DNA from: Acidobacteriota bacterium
GTDB lineage: Bacteria > Acidobacteriota > Terriglobia > Terriglobales > Acidobacteriaceae
Direction: 5' to 3'
Length of the DNA stretch: 38,193 nt
Assembly (NCBI GenBank): GCA_021805025.1
Contig: JAJZGF010000016.1
Location: forward strand, 1 to 38,193
Each line of letters opens with the position of its first letter. Within the stretch, counting starts at the first letter, position 1. The notes under the pieces are model-generated. The model did not search any database. It had not been told where the DNA came from and saw only the letters and a list, made by a program, of their open reading frames with translations. This document shows, one piece after another, positions 23,801-32,363 of this stretch. The translations under genes were made by a program, and so were the position numbers.

Positions 23801-25510
23801 CTACAAAATTGCGGACATGAGTGCGGGCACATGGACGTTCTCAATGCTCTCACGGGATAGCCCCTCTATCTGCCGAATGACCGCCTGTGCCGGAGTGCAG
23901 GCCGTAAACCGGCGTGCGATCCTGCGCCCGGAACCGGCTGCCAGGGTGCGGCTGCCGGGCAAAACAACCAGCCGCGGGACGTGCATTTCGAGCAGGTCTC
24001 GCGCCTCGGAACGCACCAGTGACCAAGGCTGGCGGACCACCGAGCAGGTATCAAGACCGGAGAGGATTGTGCACCGCCGTCTGTGCCTGGAGCGGATATA
24101 CTGCGGCTCCAGAGATTGGCTCAACAGCATTCCATAGGTAAGGGTGTCGCGGACCACAAACCTGGGCGCATGCACTTTCTCCAGCACCGCAAGCCATCGT
24201 GTACCAGAGCCGATGAGAGTCTCTCGCGCCTTTAGAAGAAGGTCTGCGGCATGACGATATCCGCTCAAAATCTGCGGCAGCGCGGCGATGGCAGAGGTCT
24301 GAGCCAACAGGTTGGGATGCGCAACAAGTTCCGCCTCCACTGCAGTCAGACGATGGCGACCATCCCGAGATACCACCCATTTGGGAAGCATGACTCCAGA
24401 CACTGGCGCGGTGTGTCCAAAAAGACCTGAGACATCCGGATAGCCGGTTGCCGGCCTGAGTGGGAGCAAACCGGTGCTCAAAAGCGAACCCACGGCATCC
24501 GATATGGCCGCATGTTTCGGCGAAACTTTATCGTCCCGAAGAAGATGAAGATCCGGTGTTGCCAAGCATTCGGCGTCAGTCACGGCAGGGCCCCGGGGGG
24601 TGGCGACGATATTTCCGAGGTGGAGATCGGTGAGCCTCGCGCATTCTGCGAGACATAACATGGCTCCTGCCGCATGCCAATAGGCAAGGGTGCCTGCAGA
24701 ATCGGATTTGGCCCTTTCATCGCAATTCCCTGCGAGCTCTTCATCTTCCGGAAGCACAGAGCTTGTCCATCCGTAATCGAGCCTGGAGCGGTCTCCCAGT
24801 ACGCGCGATGCAGGCAACCTCAGTTCAGGATCGAGGCGTGCGACCGCATCGACTAACCCGTGCCAAAGCCACTCCCCGGTGACCGGCCGGGGCTTGTAAT
24901 ACAAGCAGCACCCGCCCACGAAGCAGATGCGAAGCACGAAATGACCACCTGCATGAGCATCAGAGGTAGTTCCGAATACAGCTTCGATAGAGGGCAACCC
25001 GGCTAGACCAAGACCAGCGGCAATCCAGTGCTGATCTTGATGCAGCCGCCGCAGAAATGTAATCGTCGCTGATACCCATTCCGCAACGATACTCCGGAGC
25101 AGCGTGGCCAGCAGCGGATACTTGAGCAGTATGTCGCTGGCGTTCCATTGCAAAGACTGCACTCCAGGCTCGATGCTCTCATCACCCACCGCCTGTGTCA
25201 GAACGTCGATCAACCGCTCTTTGAGCAAAAGTAGCAGCGACTCCAGCGGAACGGGCGCTCCGCGAAAGAGGAGAAGATTGGGCGCAGAGCGCTCGGTCAG
25301 TTGATCCAATGCCTTCGCTAACCACGGCTCCAGTATCGTTCCCACGATGGGCGGTTGGTCGTCAATGAATACCTCATCATCGCTCACAGACCGAGGTAAT
25401 CGCAGGACCGTCGTGGACGCCGCCCGCAGTGTGCCGCGGTAACCAACAACAAGCATTCGAGCGTCGCCGGGCTGGTGGTCCAGCGAACCTGTCAGTGCGG
25501 AGTCACACAT
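23801..25510 (-). CDS. Stand-alone LanM-type lanthipeptide dehydratase domain protein (DUF4135), no cyclase domain
   Basis: The 569-residue protein corresponds to the N-terminal dehydratase domain of class II lanthipeptide synthetases. Residues mapped onto CylM with matching spacing are D184/H186 (SDAHAGG; D252/H254), K206 (YYKPRP; K274), D295/H297/N300 (LTDLHLGN; D347/H349/N352), D312 (TDAECL; D364) and R450/T456 (APRFVVRDT; R506/T512). The protein can therefore, in principle, phosphorylate Ser/Thr and eliminate phosphate. The C-terminal LanC cyclase half, with its zinc Cys-Cys-His site, is absent; the protein ends about 110 residues after R450. It starts 63 bp after the phosphatase gene and ends about 100 bp before the small protein. 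ATG 25510 is used; the ribosome site (CAGGGCAG) is moderate and ATG 25456 is a fallback. Confidence 0.9.
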   Translation of the reverse strand: MCDSALTGSLDHQPGDARMLVVGYRGTLRAASTTVLRLPRSVSDDEVFIDDQPPIVGTILEPWLAKALDQLTERSAPNLLLFRGAPVPLESLLLLLKERLIDVLTQAVGDESIEPGVQSLQWNASDILLKYPLLATLLRSIVAEWVSATITFLRRLHQDQHWIAAGLGLAGLPSIEAVFGTTSDAHAGGHFVLRICFVGGCCLYYKPRPVTGEWLWHGLVDAVARLDPELRLPASRVLGDRSRLDYGWTSSVLPEDEELAGNCDERAKSDSAGTLAYWHAAGAMLCLAECARLTDLHLGNIVATPRGPAVTDAECLATPDLHLLRDDKVSPKHAAISDAVGSLLSTGLLPLRPATGYPDVSGLFGHTAPVSGVMLPKWVVSRDGRHRLTAVEAELVAHPNLLAQTSAIAALPQILSGYRHAADLLLKARETLIGSGTRWLAVLEKVHAPRFVVRDTLTYGMLLSQSLEPQYIRSRHRRRCTILSGLDTCSVVRQPWSLVRSEARDLLEMHVPRLVVLPGSRTLAAGSGRRIARRFTACTPAQAVIRQIEGLSRESIENVHVPALMSAIL

Positions 25511-25573
25511 GCCGCTGCCCTGGGTATCCGCGTGCAGTTGCTGAACGCTTGATGACGACTCGTTGCTCCGTGC

Positions 25574-27178
25574 TCATGAACATCGTCCATAGCACACCTC
25601 CAGCAAGGTGCAGTCATCATTCGCAGGAGCGGTATCCATATAGAGTCGCACCTGTTGAAAAATCTCTTGAATGCTGGCGCCTTTCCGCACAAAAGATTCG
25701 AGCCGGGCATCTCCGAAAAACTCTCCCGACGGACTCTCCGCTTCTGTTACGCCGTCCGTGAAGACCAGCACGCGCTCTCCAGGCTCGATGTGAATCATCT
25801 CTGAGGCGTAGATTGCATCGGGGATCAACCCCACGGGCAAGTTACCATTCGTCAAAACAGTGCTTTGGTCCGCTCGATGCCACAGCGGTTGAACGTGACC
25901 GCAGTTGAGATATTCTGCAGAGCCATCGGGGATCAATTTCAGAATGACCAGTGTCGCATACTTTGAAATCGATCTTCCGCATATGTATTGGTTAGAGAAC
26001 ATCGCAATCTGCGGCAGTGAGAGTCCTGCCAGTATCTGGGCATGCACCAGTCCTTGCAGCGTGGAGCCGAGCAAGGCCGCTGAAACACCCTTTCCTGAAA
26101 CATCCGCGACGACAACGTAGAGTGCGTCCTCGGTCGCGATCACATCGTAGAAGTCTCCGCCAATCTCCTTGCACGGAATGCTGTGCGCCAGAACGCGCGC
26201 GTACTCCAGTTCAGGAATCCTGACCGTCATCAGCCCCTGCTGGATGCCGGCCGCTATGGCCAATTCTTCGCGATACCGTCGTGCTGACTCCTCCGCGCTG
26301 GCCAGTGAAGCATTTTCGACCAGTACCGCAGCCTCCATAGCAATCGTCTTCAGCAGATCGCTATCTACGCGCATCAAAGTCTGCCGCTGTCTGCTGTCGA
26401 GATAAAGTATGCCCAGTACTTCACCGAGTGGAGTCTCCGGATCAGTGCTGCGCTTGCGCAACGGGATGCAGATAACGGTGCGTAGACTATGAGCAACGAT
26501 ACTGGCCGAAGGGGACCCCGCCTCCGCTGAGAGCGTGTCCGTAACAATGAACTCCGACGCGCTTTGAATGGCCTGCTGAATCGCGGAATGAGAGATGGTT
26601 GAGTCATCCTGCAGCGGCTCCCTTTGGATGTTTCTGCCCACGGACAATTGCAGATTTCCGGCAGGGTCTTTCAGAAAAACATAGCCGCGCTCCACTTGCG
26701 TCAAATGCATGGCGATTTCAATCAAAGAGACCAGTATCTCGTGGACCGCGCCCACCAGGTTGAGTTTGCGGGCTGCATCCAGAAACCAGCTGAGCTTCTC
26801 CAGATCCGATTCCGGCATCTCCTGGTGAAGCAGTCCGCTTAGGGCAGATGTTGTATCCTCCTGCTTGCAGAAGCGTAGCAGTGGTCCTTGCAATGTGCCT
26901 AAACGGATCAGGTCATTCGGCATCAGGACCTGGCGCTCGACTCGCTCGCCATTGACAAAACTGCCGCTCTTACTGCCGCAGTCGACCAGGTAAAACTGGC
27001 CCGCGTCGAATACGATCTCAGCGTGACTTCGCGAGATATAGGGATACGGAAGTATCAGGTCTTTGTCTGGAGAACGGCCAATCGTGAATGGCGAGTGAGC
27101 GATGACTGCCTCACGCTGGGTTGAACCGTCGATCAGCAACAAAAGCGTGTTAAACGTTGGCAGCACAGATGTCTTCAT
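25574..27178 (-). CDS. FHA-GAF-SpoIIE/PP2C serine phosphatase, first gene of the LanM-dehydratase locus
   Basis: From ATG 27178 (ATG 27223 is in frame but adds only an unremarkable 15 residues) the protein has about 534 residues. An FHA domain occupies about 10-105: IGRS (33-36), SRSH (49-52) and NG (77-78), the phosphothreonine-binding signature. A GAF domain follows (about 140-310), then a PP2C/SpoIIE domain with EIGGDFYDVI, ADVSGKG, NCGHVQPLWH, TDGVTEAES and NDDCTLLEV. All acidic metal ligands appear present. The FHA domain suggests recruitment by phosphothreonine, which a Ser/Thr kinase encoded at the far end of the same locus could supply. Upstream lies a 379-bp gene-free stretch that should contain the operon promoter. 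Confidence 0.92.
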   Translation of the reverse strand: MKTSVLPTFNTLLLLIDGSTQREAVIAHSPFTIGRSPDKDLILPYPYISRSHAEIVFDAGQFYLVDCGSKSGSFVNGERVERQVLMPNDLIRLGTLQGPLLRFCKQEDTTSALSGLLHQEMPESDLEKLSWFLDAARKLNLVGAVHEILVSLIEIAMHLTQVERGYVFLKDPAGNLQLSVGRNIQREPLQDDSTISHSAIQQAIQSASEFIVTDTLSAEAGSPSASIVAHSLRTVICIPLRKRSTDPETPLGEVLGILYLDSRQRQTLMRVDSDLLKTIAMEAAVLVENASLASAEESARRYREELAIAAGIQQGLMTVRIPELEYARVLAHSIPCKEIGGDFYDVIATEDALYVVVADVSGKGVSAALLGSTLQGLVHAQILAGLSLPQIAMFSNQYICGRSISKYATLVILKLIPDGSAEYLNCGHVQPLWHRADQSTVLTNGNLPVGLIPDAIYASEMIHIEPGERVLVFTDGVTEAESPSGEFFGDARLESFVRKGASIQEIFQQVRLYMDTAPANDDCTLLEVCYGRCS

Positions 27179-27557
27179 GTTATTCCGGAGAATACCCCAA
27201 CCAGTAACGGCGGCGCTAGCCATTTACGCCAGGGGGCGATAAGCTCCAGCCTGCGCACCTGGGATGAGTCGCGCGAGGATCGAGCTTGAAGGCAACCCTG
27301 ACGCAACTTAGTTCACAATCGGCGAAGCAAAGCAAATCCGCACTGGGTTCGAAAACCTGACCCACCTACGCCTTGCGGAACTGATCCGAATCAGGGCAGG
27401 AGCGACCGTGCGCCCTCCAATCTCATGCCCCATCCACTTCGCCAGCGCGTACGGGACGGAGTTCACCTAACACAGCGGGCGAAGTGAAGATTTGCGTATC
27501 TCATCCCGGCGAAGCTTCAGCGTGGAGTTACGTCCGGGCCTACGGCCGCTCTTAAAC
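27179..27557. other. Gene-free stretch upstream of the LanM-dehydratase locus
   Basis: No reading frame here has recognisable similarity or a convincing ribosome site. The longest minus-strand frame I followed is about 50 codons from a GTG near 27468 and looks like chance. The sequence GGGTTCGAAAACC resembles a tRNA T-loop, but no cloverleaf surrounds it. The promoter of the FHA phosphatase gene and possibly a terminator of the preceding gene should be in this stretch; I could not pick convincing -35/-10 boxes. Confidence 0.5.
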
Positions 27558-28040
27558 TCAATACAGATTGCCGACGACTTGTTCTGCGACGCGCTCGAGT
27601 GGCGAGGCGGCAAAGGCATCGGCAAGACGTGGATCCGAAGGCTCCGGGGTCATTGCGCCAGGAATACCTGTCATGATTACTACAAAGTACACATCTCGAA
27701 TGCGTCCCGCGATAATGCCGGACGGCTGACTCGGTGATACCGTATGCGTGCATTGTACCGCCCCATTGCCCAGTGCTGGGAGCTTCACATTGGCTTGCGG
27801 ACAGGGGTGCGTGTCCTTTGGCCCGACCAATACCTCGATGGAGGATGCGGCGGGGCTGATCTGGCGCATGAAACGGCACGAACCAACCCAGGTGCCCTCC
27901 ACATGCGATAAGACCGTTACATCGCCGCCGAGAAGCTTCGCTGGTGTTCCGGTTGAGAGCCAGGGACACGCAGTTGTTGCCTGCCCCATGCCTGCAACGG
28001 ATGAAGCGATAGTACAGAGCAAAAAGATCGTTCGCATCAT
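27558..28040 (-). CDS. Small secreted protein of unknown function
   Basis: The 160-residue protein has a signal peptide (MMRTIFLLCTIASSVAGMGQA) and a mature part with four cysteines, starting TTACPWLSTGTPAKLLGGDVTV and including GSCRFMR and CPQANV. Cysteines in WVGSC and VQCTH positions could form disulfides in the periplasm. I do not recognise the family; the TACPWLSTGTPAKLLGG opening is a pattern I recall only vaguely from other secreted hypothetical proteins. The start is 8 bp past the stop of the FG-GAP/ASPIC protein, so it is probably co-transcribed with the cytochrome and the FG-GAP gene. Confidence 0.65.
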   Translation of the reverse strand: MMRTIFLLCTIASSVAGMGQATTACPWLSTGTPAKLLGGDVTVLSHVEGTWVGSCRFMRQISPAASSIEVLVGPKDTHPCPQANVKLPALGNGAVQCTHTVSPSQPSGIIAGRIRDVYFVVIMTGIPGAMTPEPSDPRLADAFAASPLERVAEQVVGNLY

Positions 28041-28048
28041 GGTGATCT

Positions 28049-29944
28049 CTAAGCCTGAGCCTTGCGCTTTGCGGGTGTAAGCGGATCGGACTTCAGAATT
28101 TTTCCGCCCTCTTCAAGCACATACAGGCGATTTGCATCGAGATTGTGAAACTCATCAACCTGCCCACTGAGCCAGCGCACCTGCACCAGATCAACCTGCT
28201 TGGCTTGGTCGAGCCCGAAGTGAAGCCGCAGATCGTTCTGCGAGAAATAGCTCCCTCCGCTGCGCAACTCGTCGGTTTGCACGAGGGCTTTGGCCGCGCC
28301 CAGTGTGGTGGCTGCGGTCACGATGACGCGGCTCCCAATCCCTGAGCGATTGGATTTGGTTCCAACGAGCTTTACCTTGATCCAGTTGCGATTGAGCGTA
28401 GAGGTGCAGCGCAGAAGTTGCGGAGTTGAGTTAATGCAGTTGACGGCAACGTCGATGACGCCGTCGTTGTCATAGTCGCCAAAGGCACAGCCCCGCGCCG
28501 GGGCGTTCTCCAGGATGCCCGCACCGGCTTTGTCGGTCACATCTTCAAAGCGCCCGTTGCGCAGGTTGCGATAGAGATATTTGTGCTCGGCATATTTCAG
28601 ATCTGTTTTAGAGGTATCGACCTCGGGATAGACATGGCCATTGGACATTAGAATATCGGGCCATCCGTCGTTATCCATGTCGAAGAATCCCACGCCCCAT
28701 CCCAGCAGCCGTGTGTTCACACCCAACCCGCCAGGGTAAGTGCGGTCTTCAAAGTTACCGTCGCCAAGATTGGTATAGAGAGAATCTGTATCTCCGGCGA
28801 AGTTTGTCTTAACGATGTCGAAGTTTCCATTCCGGAGATAGTCGCCTATCGAAACGCCCATGCCAGCCTGCGGTTTGGCCTCTGCGGAGAGTGCGGCTCC
28901 GGCTTCCACGGCTATGTCACGGAAGGTTCCATCCTTCTGGTTGAGATAGAAGGTAGCAGGAGCTGAGTCATTGGCGACATAGATGTCAGGCCATCCGTCG
29001 CCGTCCAGGTCGGAAGCCGCAACGCTCAGACCATAGGTGCCGACCGCTGTCCACATGCCGGATTTTTCGCTGACGTCAAGGAAAGTGCCGTCACCCTGAT
29101 TGTGATAAAGAATGTTCTTGCCGCCCGGAAGTCCCGGCGGCCCGCACGCTACAAGAATGCCCTTGTAAGTGCAGGGTCCGTCTTCGGGCAGGGGCGCAGT
29201 TTTCAGATCAAGGTCAACATAGTTGGCGACAAAAAGATCCAGATGCCCGTCGCGGTCATAGTCAACAAAGGTGCAGCCTGTATTCCAGCGGATCTTGGGA
29301 CCGGGTTGGATAAGTCCGGCTTCCTTCGTCACATCGGTGAAGGTTCCATTGCCGTTGTTGCGGTAAAGTGCGTTCTGTCCGTAGTAGGTAACGAAAAGAT
29401 CGTCGATGCCATCGTTGTTGTAGTCGCCCACGCAACATGCCTGTCCCCAGCCGAATTTATGTTCCAGTCCGGAGCCGACGCTTACGTCGGTAAACGTGCC
29501 ATCGCGATTGTTCTTGAATAGACGGCAGTGCGGCTCCTGGCCCTTGGCAAATCCCTCCAGGCGCCAACCATTGACGAGGAAAAGATCCACCCATCCATCG
29601 TGGTCGTAATCGTAGAAGGCGAGGCCGCAGCCGGTCGTTTCAAGCAGATACTTGTTCTTGAATTCGCCACCATAAATGGTCTTTTCCGTCAATCCGGCCT
29701 GGGGCGCGACCTCAACGAAAGTTACTCCCAGCGGTGTCCCTTCAATGGGTGACTTAGGCCCCGGCGGCGGCGGTGCGGGTTTTGCATCATAGCTGCGCTC
29801 CATAGGGCCAATTTTCAGCGTCTGGGATTGAGAATCCGGCGGTTGTTGCCCCGCGAGTGCAAGCACGTCGGCAAATGGGAGCACCAGCGCTGTGCGGCTG
29901 AGCGATTGGATAAATTGACGACGGCTGGGAGAGCGAAGTTTCAC
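28049..29944 (-). CDS. CRTAC1-type protein: FG-GAP/VCBS repeats with ASPIC/UnbV domain
   Basis: The 631-residue protein begins with a Tat-type signal (PSRRQFIQSLSRTALVLP) for export in folded form. The body contains repeated D-x-D-x-D-G metal-binding loops (for example DYDHDGWVDLFLVNG, DYNNDGIDDLFVTYYG, DYDRDGHLDLFVANY, DLDGDGWPDIYVAND, DMDNDGWPDILMSNG), as in beta-propeller FG-GAP proteins. The C-terminus is an ASPIC/UnbV domain (RNWIKVKLVGTKSNRSGIGS). Such proteins are frequent in acidobacteria, where they are often found next to multiheme or TPR proteins; function is unknown. It begins 16 bp after the cytochrome gene stop. Confidence 0.93.
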   Translation of the reverse strand: MKLRSPSRRQFIQSLSRTALVLPFADVLALAGQQPPDSQSQTLKIGPMERSYDAKPAPPPPGPKSPIEGTPLGVTFVEVAPQAGLTEKTIYGGEFKNKYLLETTGCGLAFYDYDHDGWVDLFLVNGWRLEGFAKGQEPHCRLFKNNRDGTFTDVSVGSGLEHKFGWGQACCVGDYNNDGIDDLFVTYYGQNALYRNNGNGTFTDVTKEAGLIQPGPKIRWNTGCTFVDYDRDGHLDLFVANYVDLDLKTAPLPEDGPCTYKGILVACGPPGLPGGKNILYHNQGDGTFLDVSEKSGMWTAVGTYGLSVAASDLDGDGWPDIYVANDSAPATFYLNQKDGTFRDIAVEAGAALSAEAKPQAGMGVSIGDYLRNGNFDIVKTNFAGDTDSLYTNLGDGNFEDRTYPGGLGVNTRLLGWGVGFFDMDNDGWPDILMSNGHVYPEVDTSKTDLKYAEHKYLYRNLRNGRFEDVTDKAGAGILENAPARGCAFGDYDNDGVIDVAVNCINSTPQLLRCTSTLNRNWIKVKLVGTKSNRSGIGSRVIVTAATTLGAAKALVQTDELRSGGSYFSQNDLRLHFGLDQAKQVDLVQVRWLSGQVDEFHNLDANRLYVLEEGGKILKSDPLTPAKRKAQA

Positions 29945-29960
29945 AGGGTTTCCTTCCGAC

Positions 29961-32177
29961 TTATTGCGACCCCGGTCCAGGGTCTTTCGTCTGGTTCTTC
30001 ATGTCGGTGTGGAGATGCCAGGGAACACTTTCGTTGGATATCTCAGGATGCTTGCGGAGATAGTCGAGGGAGTAAGTCGGTGCCCCTGGATCAATCCGCT
30101 TCATGGTGTACTGCGCAGCTTCCAGTTCGGCCTGCTTCCTCATTCCTTTTCGGCGATAAAGGATGGCGAGGTTGTAATGTGCTGCCAGATCATCGGGATC
30201 AATGGCCTGCAGCGCTTTGAACTGCTCAATGGCTTGCTCAGGCCGATGCCCCTGATAGTAGGAGATGCCTAATTCACGACGCGCATCGCGGCACTCAGGA
30301 TACTGAGTTACTACCTTTTCCAGGTCAGCGATTTCGGCGTCAGAGTTTCGCTCGCGCCGCTCTACAAGCGCCCGATAGTAAAGTGCGCGCGCGTCACCTG
30401 GTCGCAGGGCAAGCGCCCTTTCCAGGGGTTCAGCGGCCAGATCGTATTTTTCCCAATCAATAAACGTCAAAGCCAGGTTGATATACCCGTCCTTGTACTC
30501 AGGGCGCAGGCGCGTGACCTGCTGAAAGGCGTTGAGTGCGTCCGGATATTGCAACTGGTCAAGGTAGCTGATACCCAGGTTATTCCAGCGCATCCAGTCC
30601 GGATTGTCGCCGGACATTGGCTCTTCCGGCGCATTGGCACCAGTCTTCAAGATGCGCGTGCGTGAAGCAATCTCCACGACAGGATATGCCGGATGATCCG
30701 AACCGAAGACATTATTCAGGTAACTTTGCCGGAGATGACGATAGTTTACCTGGGCTTTCAAGCTGATGGGCCCGTTGACGGTGGCCGGAAGGCTGAAGCG
30801 GTACCGCACCAGCGCAGAGCTGCCGGACTGAATCGTGTTGTCGTACGCCACCGAGTGAATGGCCCATACCATGTGATTGTCCACAAAGTTGCCCACCACG
30901 TCGACGGGGCGATTAGTGAAGCTGTGTGCGCTCGGCTCGAGGGTTCCATCTGGCTTCAAATACCCACTTGAGTAGATCGCCTTGCCGGTGGCGTCGCTCG
31001 CAGTGAATTGAACCCAGGCTTCATACAGATCGCGAACTTCAGGGACCAGCGAGTGACCGATGTTCTTATTCTGAATGACAACCAGCGCTTCGACAACCTC
31101 GCCGCCCTGCAGTTTGAATGGGACCGTGCCTAGCGGAGCAATCAGCTTGTCGCTGTTGCCCAGTCTCAGACCAAAGATGTCTACGTTGAGAAAGTTGCCG
31201 CTGCGGAGAAATGCGATCGTCTTGTCGAGTTGCTCGTCAAATCCGTAATAAAAAGGAACCGCAGTATTTCCCGCAGTCCAACGGTGCGATGCAAATGTGC
31301 CGTCCTTGGCGCCGGGTTCGGGCAGCGCGTTCGGTGCGCGCAGCATATGACAGCCCTGGCAGGTGGTGAACTCGGCCGTATAGAAGGTGAGCGGTGAACG
31401 ATTGGAGAATTTGGAATTCTGCCACTCATCGTAGGTCGTAAATGCGCGAATCCACTTGTAATCGTTGAGCTGCGGGGGAAGGCTTGCCTTGTGGCAGGTG
31501 CCGCAAAACTCCGGCGTACGATAGATGTCCTGCATAACAGCCTTGGAATGGCGGTCAAGATGCGCCAGAATCTCCGCGTCCGGCACCTGGCCCGGAATCC
31601 GGTTGCCGTGCTCATCGACAAGCACCGAGGGAACGCCCAAAACATAACTGCCATTGCCGCGCTTCGAGTCGATCCGCTGAATTGAATGGCAGGTGGTGCA
31701 GGTCAAGCCATCGCGGTCAAAAGAGCGGTCGACTGTAGCATGTGAATCTAGAGCGCCGGCGAATATGCCAATTGGGTTGTGGCAACTGTCACAGTGACGG
31801 GCATATTCAATGCCTTTGGTGCGCGACAGTATGTTGACGCTTGTGCGGTAGAAGGGCGAGCGAAACGAATTGGCGTGTAACGATTCGCGCCACTGGTGAT
31901 AGGCTTCGCGATGGCAATGCCCGCAGTAGGCAGCATCAGGAAACGCGCCTGGCTGAAGGAAGCTGTTCCCTTCCACTGCCGCGTTGCCAGGCGCGGAGAT
32001 GTTGTCTTGGCCAAAGGCGTAGTGATAAGTCTGGCCCACCTTGTTTGCGTATATTTTCCGCGCATTTGCCTGGTCACTGCTCACATCCTGAGCAATGGAT
32101 GAGCGATGAAGAAATAGCGGAGAAATCGCACAAAGCAGCAAACAAATATAAGCCGTGCGATTTGCGAGACTATTCAT
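29961..32177 (-). CDS. Pentaheme c-type cytochrome with C-terminal TPR repeats
   Basis: The 738-residue protein has a signal sequence (1-30) and five CXXCH heme sites: C85-H89 (CGHCH), C129-H133 (CDSCH), C160-H164 (CTTCH), C225-H229 (CGTCH) and C273-H277 (CQGCH). The region between resembles the cytochrome c554-type multiheme family. From about 350 a beta-rich region follows, and from about 515 several TPR repeats, so an electron-transfer part is fused to a protein-binding scaffold. It should act in the periplasm or on the cell surface. The CRTAC1-type gene follows at 16 bp. Substrate and electron partner are unknown. Confidence 0.92.
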   Translation of the reverse strand: MNSLANRTAYICLLLCAISPLFLHRSSIAQDVSSDQANARKIYANKVGQTYHYAFGQDNISAPGNAAVEGNSFLQPGAFPDAAYCGHCHREAYHQWRESLHANSFRSPFYRTSVNILSRTKGIEYARHCDSCHNPIGIFAGALDSHATVDRSFDRDGLTCTTCHSIQRIDSKRGNGSYVLGVPSVLVDEHGNRIPGQVPDAEILAHLDRHSKAVMQDIYRTPEFCGTCHKASLPPQLNDYKWIRAFTTYDEWQNSKFSNRSPLTFYTAEFTTCQGCHMLRAPNALPEPGAKDGTFASHRWTAGNTAVPFYYGFDEQLDKTIAFLRSGNFLNVDIFGLRLGNSDKLIAPLGTVPFKLQGGEVVEALVVIQNKNIGHSLVPEVRDLYEAWVQFTASDATGKAIYSSGYLKPDGTLEPSAHSFTNRPVDVVGNFVDNHMVWAIHSVAYDNTIQSGSSALVRYRFSLPATVNGPISLKAQVNYRHLRQSYLNNVFGSDHPAYPVVEIASRTRILKTGANAPEEPMSGDNPDWMRWNNLGISYLDQLQYPDALNAFQQVTRLRPEYKDGYINLALTFIDWEKYDLAAEPLERALALRPGDARALYYRALVERRERNSDAEIADLEKVVTQYPECRDARRELGISYYQGHRPEQAIEQFKALQAIDPDDLAAHYNLAILYRRKGMRKQAELEAAQYTMKRIDPGAPTYSLDYLRKHPEISNESVPWHLHTDMKNQTKDPGPGSQ

Positions 32178-32363
32178 TCCAGGGGATACACCTGACGGAG
32201 TTTACTTGCTTCCGGAAGAGATCGCGCTGCCAGCGGTTTGGAAGAAGTTCATCATCTGGGCGGCCGGGGAATGGAGGCAACGTAAACTGCCACCGTCTTT
32301 TAAAGCTAGTATAGGGGGTGCGTATTCGACTGTAAAGGCCGCGCGAGCTGTCTTGGCGACCGT

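Noticed and set aside
27345-27357. GGGTTCGAAAACC, tRNA T-loop-like
   Set aside because: No acceptor, D or anticodon stems around it.
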